DNA from: Circinella umbellata
Lineage: Eukaryota > Mucoromycota > Mucoromycetes > Mucorales > Lichtheimiaceae
Length of the DNA stretch: 64,000 nt
NCBI GenBank assembly: GCA_025093555.1
Contig: JAIWNF010000018.1
Coordinates: forward strand, 124,001 to 188,000
Reading direction: 5' to 3'
Shown: positions 23,303-39,931 of the stretch, piece by piece
How positions within the stretch are numbered: the stretch's first letter is position 1
How the letters are laid out: the number at the start of each line of letters is the position of its first letter
The notes under the pieces: model-generated
What the model was told of the DNA's origin: nothing
Database searches by the model: none
The model's input: the letters and a program-made list of their open reading frames with translations, nothing else
Translations under genes and position numbers: made by a program

Positions 23303-25757
23303 AACGCAAATTAAAAAGTAAAGTAAGGTTTAGTGGTGATACATTAACAACTTGCGGAATTAGGCAATAGGAAAGAAGGAAGGATATTTAACTAAGCGGG
23401 GCAAGAATTTTGGCGGGTGGAAATCGCGCTATTTTGTATTGAATGAAGATGTAATCAATTATTATGAATCCGTAAGTTTTTTTTTTCCTATTTTCATTGT
23501 ACAAATACTTTATGGTCTAATACGTATATACGGATGGGGGATGGATATATAAATGTTTTTATTACTTTTATACTAACGAAATTAATTACTCCTCAAAAAT
23601 AAAAAATAAAAAACAGAAAGATGCAAGTCAACTAGGTTCAATTCGACTCACCAATGCACAAATTGGCCGACAAACATCCGGTGTAACCCCAGCGGCAGAT
23701 GAGAGCAACAGCATATACAGACATGCTTTTCTTCTAGTAGAACAAAAACGTGCGGGATCTTCTCATCTTGTACGTCATATCTTATGTGCCAATTCTGATA
23801 AGGATCGTGATGAATGGGTTGAGGCGATTATTCAAAATATTCATTTTGATGATGAATCACCTGCTGAGTTGATCAATAAACGTAACAAAAAAGAAAAACC
23901 ACGTAAAACTTCTAAAGGCGATATACCTCCAACTACTTTACGAGCACCATCACCTATTCCTGGTGATGTAGGTGTTGCCATTAGTAGTGGCGTTGGTCCC
24001 ACACCTTCTGTGTCCAGTGATAGCACAGACTCATCTCTTTTATCTTCTTCTTTACCTTCTTCATCAGCAGGTGGTATTTGGCCACCACCACCACCTAATG
24101 CACAGGAAATTGGTAGAGCTAGTTTGGACCAATTACCACAACATGGACGTAATTTACATACACCACCACCTATCCTTCTACGACGTAGCTCCATGACCAA
24201 CATTGCAGACGAGAATCAACAGCAACCACAACAACAATTACCACCTCAACGTGCACCATCACCATCAGGACGACACAGCGAAGACTTGTTGGATGATGGT
24301 AGTGAAAAAAAAGCTAAAAACAAAGCAAATCGAATGACATTTTGGCCAAAGAAAATGTTTGGTAGTAGTGATGCAGCACCTACACCTAAACCATCTACGT
24401 CCTTAACAACCGATTTATCATCATCAACATCCACCTCAAATAACAGCAACAATACAAGTAATGCACCACGTGCAAGTATTGCACCCACAGGTTTCCGTAG
24501 CTTCCTGTCCCGGAGCTCCAATGAATCGTCGGATCCAAAACGTGGTGGTGGCGGAGGTAACGCTGGTAATGCAGAAGTATTTGGACCCAATCAAGTATTT
24601 AGTGTACCATTGGAAGATGCTGTTCGCGTATCCAAAGTAGTAGAAGGATATGAGTTGCCTTCTGTTGTTTATCGCTGTATTGAATATTTGGATGCGAAGA
24701 ATGCTGTGTTGGAAGAAGGTTTATACCGTTTGAGCGGTAGTAGCACAGTTATGAAGAATTTACGACATAAATTTAATAAGGACGGTGATGTCAATTTATT
24801 GACAGCCAAAGAATATTATGATGTACATGCAGTTGCTGGTCTTTTGAAAATGTGGCTCCGAGAACTACCGACAAGTGTATTGACACGCGAATTACGTACT
24901 GATTTTCTGCATGTCATTGATTTATTGGACCGAAAGGACCGTGTGAATGAACTAGGCCGATTAGTATCTCAACTACCCTTGGCAAATTATACCTTGTTGC
25001 GTGCCCTCACTGCTCATTTGATTCGTGTAGTACAACATTCAGATGTGAACAAGATGACAGTACGTAATGTTAGTATCGTTTTTTCACCTACCTTGGGTAT
25101 TCCGGCAATGATCTTTAATTTGTTCATGAGCGAGTTTGAATATGTCTTTTGGACAACGGAAGATGGTGATGCAGCACCTCGACGTATTGAAGATGAGCCT
25201 TCTTCTGAAGAACAGCAACAAGAACAGGGAAATCCAGTATATCAAACTGCTGAAACTATTTCAGTGACACAACATTATCAACCACAAGAACAATCATTAC
25301 CATCATCATCAGAAGAACAAACCCAATCATATGCATCTGGAGGTGCAGAACAACAGCAACAACAACAGCAACAACAGCCAGCATTAGGTCGAAAGCCAAC
25401 ACTTAAGTTACGAGAAGAATTTGGACGTAATAATCGTAACAGTGTAAATTATTTTGAAAGTGCACCCAATGCAATAGTGGAATTAGAACGAAATATGGAT
25501 GGTGAGTTGTTTTTTTAATCTAGTTTGAACTATTATAAAAATTTTTTTATCTATTTTATATATACTAACTGAAGAAAGGTATAGGACCACCTGTTCTTGA
25601 TGAGGATGAGGATGATGAAGATTTTAATGAACTTACATTGACATCTGCACCACGCATCTCTGAAGAAGATACATATTCTACAAAAATTCCATTAGATATT
25701 AGTATACAACAACAACAACAACAACAACCTTCTGTTACTACTACTGCCTCTAACTAA
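21721..25757 (+). CDS. Bem3-like Rho GTPase-activating protein (coiled coil, PX, PH, RhoGAP)
   Basis: Six exons: 21721-22713, 22854-22955, 23070-23180, 23364-23471, 23617-25501, 25579-25757; 1125 residues. Residues 25-80 form a coiled coil (LRSQNEQLWKIIEKQRVMIQ). Pro/Ser-rich sequence follows. A PX domain spans about 275-402 (DVSIKVVGSSIKTNERGKEV to LPWDDMADLCEFL). A PH domain spans about 405-515 (KKEGYLTKRGKNFGGWKSRY, ending RDEWVEAIIQNI). A RhoGAP domain spans about 765-950 (SVPLEDAVRVSKVVEGYELP, with the arginine finger in EEGLYRLSGSS, and NVSIVFSPTLGIP). The domain order and length match yeast Bem3 (1128 residues), a Cdc42 GAP acting at polarised growth sites; Mucorales paralogues may differ, so no symbol is assigned. 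The exon 2 donor (GTTGGA) is non-consensus but needed for the PX reading frame. The tail is Gln- and acid-rich. A (GA)n run sits in intron 3. Confidence 0.92.
23271..23301. repeat. (GA)n microsatellite in RhoGAP intron 3
   Basis: About 15 GA units directly after an A-run, within the intron between exons 3 and 4 of the RhoGAP gene. Confidence 0.9.
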
Positions 25758-26450
25758 TACTATTATTTATATTACTTAATTTTTTGATAACCCCATCTCT
25801 TTTTACTCTTTCCCTCTCTCTCCCTCTCACTCTCTCACTCACTCTCTCTCTCTCTTTCCTACTGTATGTGTGTTTTTTTTTCTTATAACATTTAATAATT
25901 AGTGTTATTATTAATATATTTCCCTCTTCTTTTTTTTATAACCCCCAAAAATCCCTTTTCCCAAAAAATTTATAAATATTTATATATAATATAATAAAGA
26001 AAAGGAGAAAGTTTGAATGGAATATACATTATTACTATGAAAAGAAATCTATATATATATATAGTAAATACACATAATTTTATATCATCATTTTCACTGC
26101 TAACAATAATAATGATGTATTTTGACCTTTTAATAATAAGAAATGGATATGAATTGATTGATTAATTGATAAAATACTACATTTATAACATTATCCCTTA
26201 TTATCCTTTTCTAACATACACCCCCTCTTTTTTTTTTTTTGAGTATAATGTACTTCTCTGCTTTTTTTCGTTTCTTTTACTTTTCTTTTCTTTACTTTCT
26301 ATTTCTATTTCTATTTCTCTCTTTCTCTTTCTCTTTTAATTATTATTATATTGTTATTTTGAATAAAAGGAATTTTTTCTTCTCTTTTTAAATAATCATA
26401 AATAAAGAAAAACCAACCACCCACCGTTTTTTTTTTCATCTTTTCTTTTA
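25758..26450. other. 3' flank of RhoGAP and CT-rich leader of the transporter gene
   Basis: CT-rich tracts at 25800-25860 and 26220-26340. The right part is the presumed promoter of the NIPA-type transporter. No gene is seen. Confidence 0.45.
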
Positions 26451-28962
26451 ATGGCAGGTGACGAAATCGTCATTAACTTTGTCATTGGCATTTTTGTCTC
26501 ATTAGGTATTTTTTAGTTCCATTAAATGGCAACAACAAATTCTTGTATAGCAACAATAACCATAACAACGGTGTATATGTATATATAGGTGCATCATTTT
26601 TAGACGCACTAGGCTTGAACTTACTTAAACTAGATCACGTCAAAGAAGCGCAAAAATCAGCTAGTGAACAAAGATCCGATTGTGGACGACCTTTATGGCA
26701 TATTGGTCTCTATACTTATATTGCTAGTCAATTGATTGGTAGTACTATCGCCCTAAGTAAGTTTTCTTATTTATTATCAATATTTTATATTTTATATTTT
26801 ATATTAATTATCCTTTCTTCATTAGATTATTTAAAAACACAAGTAAGTAAAAATCAACTACGAGCGGGAATCGACAGAAAATTCATGCTTATGTATTATT
26901 TTGTGTTACTAAAGAAAAAAAAAAACGCCGAATATACACTTTTTATTGTGTTAAAATAGTGGGTTGCTCCGTTAGGCAGTGTTGCACTCATTTATAATTT
27001 CTTATTTGCAAAGATTCTTGTTGGAACAAAAATCACAAGAAAAGATGTCTCAGGAACATGTGTTGTAGTAGCTTCTGTCATTTGGATTGTTGTTTTTGGT
27101 GGCATGTATAATGGCGATGATCGTAAGTTATTTCATTTTAAAAAAAGGATATAAAATAATCACTATTTTTATATTTTTTATCAAAAAATTAATCAATACC
27201 AAATTTGTATTATTATTATTACAGCGGAAGACACGATTTCATTAGAGAATCTTAAATTACTATTTACACGACCTATATTTATCATTTATTTCAGTGCATT
27301 AAATATTATTACATTCTCGGGACTCATCTTTGCTATTTGGTCACGTTGGATACTTGCCGATGATAACCGAAAACGAAATAGTCAATTGTTTTTTAATATG
27401 AAACCAAAACGAATGTATAGAATAGTTGGATTAATGTTTAGTTTGGAAGGTGGTATGCTTGCAAGTGAAACTTTATTATTAGCAAAAAGCGGGTAAATAC
27501 ATTTGAAAAAGAATTGAGGCTTTTCTTTTTATTATCATCAATACTTACAATATGAAAAACTTTTATATTTTTAATAATACATAATAGTGTCAAATTATTT
27601 ACACTTTCTGTAAATTCTCAAGTTAATCAATTTACTGATAATACGAGTCGATTTATTTTATTAGCATTGCTAGTCACTGCGGTATTACAGGCAGGTTAAT
27701 GTCCAACAATAGATAACATAAATATGAAAAGAGGGGATATTGAGAGAAAGGGCGTATAGGGTTCTAGATCGAAACTATTTATAATGAAGGAGGAAGATCG
27801 ATTTAACATGGGGGAAATTGGAATGAAAAGAAAAGGAAGAAAAGAAAAAGTAAAAGAGAGAGAGAGAGAGAAGGGGTATATTTCAATACGTATGCTGTAA
27901 GATATTTGCTCTGGAACAAAAAGAGAGGGGAACAGTAATAGTAAAATAATATCATTAATGTTATTATTTAATTTTATATATAAAGTGTGATGCATAATAT
28001 ATAGCAAATATGTATATAACTAACATACGCTCTTTTGTTTTCTTCTTGCTCCCCTTAAAATGATGTTATCTATCTATATATATATATAGGTTTATTGCTT
28101 AAACACTGCATTGAAACTTTATAGTTCCGTTGTTGTCGTTCCTGTATTTTATGGTACTTATACTGCACTTGGATTAGTAAATACCATTATTTATTTGGAT
28201 GAGATCGGCAATTATCCAGGATGGGCTATTACATTGGTATTCGTCGGTATTGGCGTCTTGATTTATGGCGTTTATCTCCTTAGTTCGAAACCCGATCCAT
28301 CTTCTCGACATCTTGAAGGGGATGGTGGAGAAGAACAAGAAGAAACTGAAATCATTGATGAAAATCATCCACAAGAGCAACATCAACGACGACGAGAACC
28401 AGAAGAATCAAATAGTCAAGCAGAAGAAATAACACAAGTTATGTATCATAATAAGTCATGGCCAAGTGCTCAAGATGAAAAACATCAACATGCTCAACTA
28501 CAAAACTATTTTGCTGCTTCATCACCTTCATTAACGATACCTCCACCACCTATACCTCCACCATTATCACCACCTTCTGCTGATTTATCATTACAAACAA
28601 CAAAACATCCTCCTCCTCCTTCTTCTTCTTCACCACCCATCATCTCTAATAACCAAGGTCTGAATGATTCAGTAACATCTGAGCCACTACCACCCTTATC
28701 ACGAAGTGAAATTCAACAAACACACTATGGATGGTGGAAACGTTTTAATAATATGTTTCAACGAAAACGTCGACCATTTCCAACAGAACAGGTGGAAATA
28801 GGTGGAACGGGTGAAGCAACTGAAATGGCTATGCAAAGTATGCGACGCCGGTATACCAACGAAAATAGTAATACGCCATCCTCACCACCATTACCAAGAA
28901 CATCTGATAGTAACCTTGATATGGGGATAGTACCACCAACAATGATCAAAGTCAAGCCTTGA
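26451..28962 (+). CDS. NIPA-type magnesium transporter (DUF803) with long Pro-rich tail
   Basis: Seven exons: 26451-26505, 26589-26756, 26826-26842, 26960-27122, 27225-27492, 27588-27690, 28090-28962; 548 residues. The membrane region (about residues 5-345) has the NIPA/DMT pattern: FVIGIFVSLGASFLDALGLN, WHIGLYTYIASQLIGSTIAL, NYLKTQWVAPLGSVALIYNF, ILVGTKITRKD, VVPVFYGTYTALGLVNTI and YPGWAITLVFVGIGVLIYGV. Known role of the family: Mg2+ transport in plasma or endosomal membranes. After the last helix comes a soluble tail of about 200 residues, rich in Pro, Ser and Glu, longer than the family usually carries. Exon 3 is only 17 nt. The last intron (27691-28089) is long and must begin with GC, because the frame needs CAG followed by GTT-TAT-TGC. 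The ATG lies after a CT-rich leader. Confidence 0.88.
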
Positions 28963-29578
28963 AAATAATACATACTAGTAATATATAAATATAAGTATAT
29001 AACAATAATTGTATAGAACAAGAACAAAACATATATACACAAACACATACACATACGACACACACACACACAATAAATATAATTTGATACATAGTTTTTT
29101 TTTAGCATTCCAAACAAAAAACAAAATACTTGCTCTTTTTTTTTACACACATACTGATACAATAATAAGCAACTACATTCAATTCATATTTTTTTACACT
29201 CCTCCCCCCTTCCCTCCTTCTTCCCCCCTTACCGATTTGTATAAAAAACAAAAAAAAAACATTTTACTCTTTTACTTTGTTTTTTTTTGCATTCTTTTTA
29301 CACAAAAGATAAACAATACGTAACTATAATACATATAATAATATAAATAGCAGTAATGATATAATATTATAATATAATAATAATAATTTAAATAATAATC
29401 TCCTGATTTATACACTATGTCCTTTTTTTTATTGTTTTCATTTTATAATATGTGTATAAAAAATTAAAGAGAAAAGAAAATACTATTTATACGGTTGTTA
29501 GGGGGGGGTGGGGGAGGGTTTGAGAAAATGATAACTAATAATAATGATGGTTTTTTTTTTGATAATATAATAAATTTA
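28963..29578. other. Convergent intergenic region, transporter and cyclin-box genes
   Basis: AT-rich with a short CA run (about 29051-29072), homopolymers and a G-rich patch near 29500-29520. It holds two 3' ends; no gene is seen. Confidence 0.5.
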
Positions 29579-30474
29579 TTATTTATGTTCATCCACTTTA
29601 TAAAAAGACGAACTACCAATATAATCCTCAATACTTTTATATTCTATATAGAATAATGATGTATAAAAATATCCAAAATAAGTTTTTAATATATATTTAA
29701 TGAAGTAAAAGAGAAAAAAATGTTACCTAGGACTTGGAATATTCGTTCGAAATGTGGCATGAATTCACTGCTACGTATATACAAATTAAATTCAAGATCA
29801 GCAAATACAGCAAACTCATGTTCTCGAATTTCTTCAGAATCCACATCTAATACATCATCAATAGCCTATTATTATTATTATTATTAGTATTTTTAGCATT
29901 GGCATTATATATATGTTTATGATATTCAATCTAAAAAAGTTGGACTTACTTCAAAGAGTGGTTCAAACCATGATCCTTTTGCTTCATTTACTTTGGTTGC
30001 TAAGAACAAACAGCATGCTATATTATCGTTTTTATTTAGATTTAGATTATTATTATTATTATTATTATTATTATTTAATCATGCATTAATAATAATTATT
30101 ATTATAATTACCTGCTATTAACTTTCTGTTCTTTTTTGTAACAACATTCTAAATTCATGAAAACTTTAGGTTAAATAATTCTTAAATTAAATATACAAGA
30201 GGGAAAAAAAACCAAGACAAACCTTGATAACTAATTTTTCAAAATAAGCAAATGCATGGGCCACACTTGATACTTCTAAATCCACCACTTTACCAATTTC
30301 AAGTAAATGATTTTTGATAGATCTTATTTTACTTAGAGTAATTTCTGGTGGAATTTCTGGATGTGTATGACGAAATTGTTCATTTAATTCTCTTTTCATT
30401 TCAGATGGTCTCATACCTGCATGATTTGATCCCTATATATATATATATTAATTAGTTTAGGTTCTCTCTTTCTG

Positions 30475-30516
<42 letters not shown>

Positions 30517-31860
30517 CATGAACTAAATAATTTACCTGAGAACTTGATAATATTCCAAATCGATTATAAGAGTCATTATCAAGAAAATTTGGATCATAAT
30601 CAGAAGATCCTTCAAGAGATATAGTCGGGTGATCACTGTCAAATTAGAACGATAATAAAAAAGGTTTAGTATCTTTTTTCCCCCTTATTCTTTGTAAGAT
30701 GTGGAAAAAAAAAGAGGGGGAAAGCTAATAATGCACAGATGAATATAATAATAATAATGATAAAATGCCTTACTCTAATGAATGAGATGGTACTAAGAAA
30801 TGAGCATAAGATAATGCTGGTCGACGTTTATTATTATCATGACTTGCCAATTGTTGTTGCCTAATAAAGTTTATAATTATTCATCGTTAATAATTGTATC
30901 AATAATAATAATAATGATAATAATAATGACTTACAAGTAACCACGATTAACAGATGGATCAGCTTTTCGTTTGCCTGTCGAAAATCGAATTTTTTCTGTA
31001 TAATATCGAACAACTGACATAATACTACTACCATTATAATTCTATTTTATATAATATAATATTAAGATACTTTTTTATTTTTATAAGAAAAAAAATATAG
31101 GAATTAAAACAAACCTCTTTATCCGTATGTTGAGATTTCTTTTTAATCTTTTCAGAAGCAATAGGTCGTTCACTATCCTCTCTTGTCAACTTATGATGTT
31201 GTATGTTATTATTGTTATTGTTATTGTTATTATTATTGTTATTATTGTCGTCACTTTCAAGTGACCAACGACGTCTTTGTTGTTGTGAATGGGATTGTTG
31301 CTGTTGTTGGCTTTGTTGTTGTTGTTGCTGTTGCTGTAATTTAATCTGTTCACTCAAAAGTGATGTCATAACGGATTGCGAGGTAGCCAATGGTGGAACA
31401 TTAGCGCGGGTTTCTTTGCTGGATAAGGTGGTGGGACCTGCAAGTTCGGTTGATACATTGCTATCACTTGAAATGAGAGATCCTCCTATATTTATTATTA
31501 TTATTATCGATTTGTTAGATAAAAAGTCAATTTACACAAAATAATAATCATTGTAAAAGAATATAATATATATTAATAATAACCTTCCACAGTACGCAAT
31601 GACTGCTGCTGCTGCTGCTGCTGCTGTTGTTGCTGTTGTTGTTGTTGTTGTTGAGTATTTGAAAAACCATAGTGTTCTGAATGGAAACCTTCATGGTGTG
31701 ATTCAATTGAAGCTGGAGTAACAAGTGCTGGTTGGGTGTTGTTGTTATTATTGATATCTGTAGAATTGTTTTCGTTGCCCAAAGAAATGTTAGATAAAAA
31801 AGTTAAGGCAGCTGGTCTTGAGTTATTACGCCTGGATTTACGACTTTTCGTCGTGCCCAT
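29579..31860 (-). CDS. CABLES-like protein with C-terminal cyclin box, Gln/Asn-rich N-terminus
   Basis: Ten exons on the minus strand: 31860-31584, 31485-31115, 31041-30935, 30860-30774, 30635-30536, 30432-30223, 30148-30112, 30017-29950, 29865-29727, 29643-29579; 486 residues. The N-terminal half is low complexity with poly-Gln (about residues 70-87 and 135-150) and poly-Asn. The C-terminal half has a cyclin fold: PPEITLSKIRSIKNHLLEIG, VSSVAHAFAYFEKLVIK, TKKNRKLIAACCLFLATKVN, EIREHEFAVFADLEFNLYI and FMPHFERI. This order matches animal CABLES1/2 (Cdk5 and Abl substrate) proteins, which link cyclin-dependent kinases to their regulators. Inferred role: a CDK-binding adaptor. A perfect TGACGTCA (31945-31952) lies 85 bp upstream of the start. 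All junctions are GT-AG and frame-consistent. Confidence 0.85.
31604..31654. repeat. CAG/CAA trinucleotide tract (poly-Gln of the CABLES-like gene)
   Basis: On the plus strand CTG/TTG repeats encode about 16-17 consecutive Gln on the minus strand. It mixes pure CTG units (about 31604-31626) with CAA-type units. Confidence 0.9.
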
Positions 31861-31944
31861 TGGCGTGTTTTAAAAAGGAAACAATTAAAAAGGTAAAAAG
31901 TAAAAAGTAAAAAGAAGTTAAGAAAAAGACTCTTCCTATTTCAC

Positions 31945-31952
31945 TGACGTCA
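31945..31952. promoter_or_regulatory. Perfect CRE/ATF-type palindrome
   Basis: TGACGTCA, 85 bp upstream of the start codon of the CABLES-like gene. This is the consensus site of CREB/ATF bZIP factors. Function in this promoter is inference. Confidence 0.55.
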
Positions 31953-33817
31953 AGATTATTATTATTTTTTTCTTAATGTATAAAAAAAACACAGTTTGCG
32001 GAGGTTAATCCGAATTTACACCAGAATCCTGAGAATAAAGGGCTTCTTTTTTTTTTTATCACCATACTTATAAATAATGAAGATAATTATTATTATTATT
32101 ATTATTAAGACATATCTAACTAATATATTCTTATAATGTTATTATAAATAGTTTTTTGTATGTTAAAGTAAAATAATATGGAAGTTTATATTTGGAAGCA
32201 ACAGACAGTAGTACATGTGATTTAAATAATAAGTTTAATAACACAATGGGAAAGAAGATATGTCGGGAGAAAGAAGAATTGAGAAATTTTACACAGGAAA
32301 TATACATATGTATGCAGAGAAAATGTATGTGTGAGTATATCATCATTGTTATTACGTATTGACAGAAAAGGTAATCAAGTCGTTTATATATATAGTCCAT
32401 ATAAAAGTGATTTTAATAACTGACCTTGGGTATGATTAATGCATAAAGTTTGGAATGAACGTGGCAGTTTTTGTTGGTGACACCAAAAGAATATAGATCA
32501 TCTTCATGGTGCACAACTAATAAACTATTTTGTTAGATTTTTTTTTCTGTATTTTATTTAAATGATAATAATAACGATACTTATTCATCAAATATTATTC
32601 ATGTATTATAATATTATTTTGAAACCATTTTAAATTACTATTTTATAAATATATCCTTTTTTTTTAAGTTGGCGGAAATCGTCGGACTGAAGGGAACCAT
32701 GGGAACCGTTTCACACGCTACATCGTTGTTACTGACAACAAACTTATGTTAATATCCAGTTATTTAAATTTATGAAAACTTCCAACTCATGATGTTGAAC
32801 AACAACATATATAAGAAAAAATAGTACTCGCATTAGTAACATGACTATGAATATTGATATTGATATATACTTTTCAGTGCGTGATAAGTGATTGACAACA
32901 ATAAATTACGTTTGTGGACTAATGCTTATTCATTTCACTTTATTAATAAATAATAATAGTGTCACTTTACCCAAGCTTACTGTATTTACGTGATCTCATT
33001 TTCAACGACAACTATAATTATCGCTTAATAACAGAAGAAAATCAATATATCGTGTATATAACTATAAAGACATAAACTAACTACATACTGTTGAAAATAG
33101 TTTGTTTTTTGGTAAGTTAGGATAACATTCTCTTGTTTCCATTTTAGCATAACAAAGAAAAAAGCTACATATTAACATTATACGTAATTAATATACGTAA
33201 TAAAAGATTGATTAAAAGTTAATATTATTAATACTCATTACGTTTCAGAACAAATCACCTTATTATATAATAATAATAAACTATTTTACTTATATACATA
33301 GTGTATGTTAACTAATTGTACACTATTTTTTACTTTAGAAAGTGCTATCAATAAAACGTGCAGTTGTTACCCTCAATCCTCAACCATCAATTATTTGTAC
33401 GTATTTAGTCTTTGATAAAATCTTCCTTTCTATAGTATATTACGTACATACAACGTTTTCAAAACACAAAGAAGTTGTGAGTGATTTTTACAAACATTTT
33501 TGATTACGTAACAACAAAACAAAATTGTTTCAAAATTATAAAAATGATGTATTACTCTATGATATAAGGTACGTAAATCTATAAATGATAATACATAAAT
33601 ACTTTGCTCTGGTATAAATATTGTCTTTGATTATTAATCCATTATTATTAATAAAAAAAAGTATACTTAGTATCATTTTATAGATAAACAATGTCATCTA
33701 AGAAGATATGACTTCATATTTATATTAAATTTGTAATCAAAGTGTTATGAATGATGTAATTTATTTCATCTTCCATTGGAGGTTCTTTAAAACTCTCCCA
33801 CTCACTCACTCACCGAC

Positions 33818-33825
33818 TATAAAAA
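33818..33825 (+). promoter_or_regulatory. TATA box of the glutaredoxin gene
   Basis: TATAAAAA, 82 bp upstream of the glutaredoxin ATG, in a locally C-rich context. Confidence 0.6.
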
Positions 33826-33899
33826 CCCCTTTTAGTGGTTTTTATTTTTTTTTTATTTTTACTTTTACCCCAGATATTTATATAACAAAAGAAACAAAA

Positions 33900-34419
33900 A
33901 TGTCGGTAATCGCTCAAGGCATCAAAGAATTAGTAAAGAAATCCATTGCTGAAAACCCTATCATGGTAAAATAAAACTATGTTTTCCTTTTTGGGAGAGG
34001 GAAAAAAGTTTAAGATGAACAATTTTTTTTTTTAGATTCTGGATCGTTTAATAAAAACGAAGAGAAAGGAGAAAAAAAAAACAAATGGGTAAAATGTTCA
34101 TTACCTGAATAATAATAATAATAATAAATAATATTTACAACTTTAGGTATTTAGTAAAAGTTATTGCCCTTATTGCACGGGAGCTAAAGACCTCTTTGAT
34201 GATTTATCAGTAAAATACAATGTACTTGAACTTGATATTCGAGAAGATGGACCTGACGTACAAAAAGCACTTTTTGACCTTACTGGACAAAAAACTGTTC
34301 CAAATGTATTTATTAATAATAAACATATTGGTGGTTTTAGTGATCTTGATGAAGCTTTTAAAAGTGGTAAATTAGAAAGTTTATTGAAGGAAGCTGGTAT
34401 CAAACAATCAAAATTGTAG
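33900..34419 (+). CDS. Dithiol glutaredoxin (CPYC)
   Basis: Two exons: 33900-33965 and 34147-34419, 112 residues. The active site SYCPYCTGAKDLF has the CPYC pair typical of classic Grx1/Grx2. Downstream, QKTVPNVFINNKHIGGFSDL holds the conserved cis-Pro (TVP) and the GG-x-D glutathione-binding motif. Known role: glutathione-dependent reduction of disulphides and mixed disulphides in the cytosol; no transit peptide is visible, and the length matches yeast Grx1. An in-frame extension upstream to 33747 exists but runs through the TATA box region, so MSVIAQGIKELV is the start. The intron is long for the gene (181 nt), with a CAACTTTAG acceptor. Confidence 0.93.
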
Positions 34420-34766
34420 AAATTATTATTCCCCTCCCTCCCTCTTTATCCTTTATCTACCTTTCGTTTCTCCCTTAAATCATTTATCTAAATGTATAAA
34501 TATATATATACTGTTTTTCTTTCTTGATATATATAATAGAAATAAACACTTAATAATCTAAAAGAGTTATATATGCGCAGTAGTATGTGCGTAGTAATTA
34601 ATAATTTATTCAGATAGTTATTAATGGAATAATTTCGAAACTATTATATGCGAGTGAGTGACGCGTTGAATTTATTATAAACTGCGGTATACGTGATTTA
34701 AGGTGCCCGTGCCCTTTTTTTTATTTCTTTCTTTCTTTTTACATTTTCTTTTTATTATTATATACA
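34420..34766. other. Intergenic region between glutaredoxin and UBA1
   Basis: The 3' flank of glutaredoxin and a CT/T-rich leader directly before the UBA1 ATG. No separate feature is seen. Confidence 0.5.
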
Positions 34767-39382
<4,616 letters not shown>

Positions 39383-39616
39383 TTTAAAGAAGGAAAATAA
39401 AAATAAGCTGTTAACTCCTTTCCCTCAATCCAACCCCTAAAATCCAAAAGAGCCAAAGCTTGCAAAAGAATAATAAAAAAATTGTGAATAAATATTTCTT
39501 AAAATGTTTTGTTTTTATTTTTATTTTTGAAAGCATGTATGTATACAGACATCTACTAGGAGGAAATAATACACTATTACATGGTATTTTAAAAGGAGGT
39601 TATGATATTACAGTTT

Positions 39617-39931
39617 TCATTGCTCAGTACAGTTATTATCGGGTAAGTTGTCATGGTCATGTTCAGTAAGGACATGTTTTAAAAAGGCTTTTAATCCAGC
39701 ACTAGAACACTTGTTATTTTGATCTTCGACACACTGTCCAAAATAGAGTGAGATATACATGCCAATTTCCATCAATGGATCATCTTCATATTTGGTTTCA
39801 TCTTGGACATTAAGAAGTCGTGCTAATTCTCCAAATTTTGCAAAAACCATATTCGTTATTTCTTGACCTTTAAAGGGAGCAACGTTTTCTTCACAAGAAC
39901 TGGTATTATTGATATTGTCAGTTGAGGACAT
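39617..39931 (-). CDS. Small acidic protein of unknown function
   Basis: Single exon, 104 residues, convergent with UBA1 (234 bp between stops). The sequence has a disordered start (MSSTDNINNTSSCEENVAPF), a helical core ITNMVFAKFGELARLLNVQD, a second block PLMEIGMYISLYFGQCVEDQ, then GLKAFLKHVLTEHDHD. It is acidic, has no signal peptide or membrane segment, and its composition looks truly coding rather than random. The core could be a small helical bundle, as in subunits of larger assemblies. I do not recognise the family. The start is the only ATG before the conserved-looking part. Confidence 0.6.
   Translation of the reverse strand: MSSTDNINNTSSCEENVAPFKGQEITNMVFAKFGELARLLNVQDETKYEDDPLMEIGMYISLYFGQCVEDQNNKCSSAGLKAFLKHVLTEHDHDNLPDNNCTEQ

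Larger units (their letters stand above)
31861..33899. other. Divergent intergenic region (CABLES-like and glutaredoxin promoters)
   Basis: 2 kb of AT-rich DNA between divergent genes. It contains the CRE palindrome at the left and a TATAAAAA element (33818-33825) at the right. No convincing coding frame or RNA gene is seen. Confidence 0.5.

Noticed and set aside
33747..33899. In-frame N-terminal extension of glutaredoxin
   Set aside because: It runs through the TATA box and T-rich leader; MSVIAQGIKELV is the natural start.
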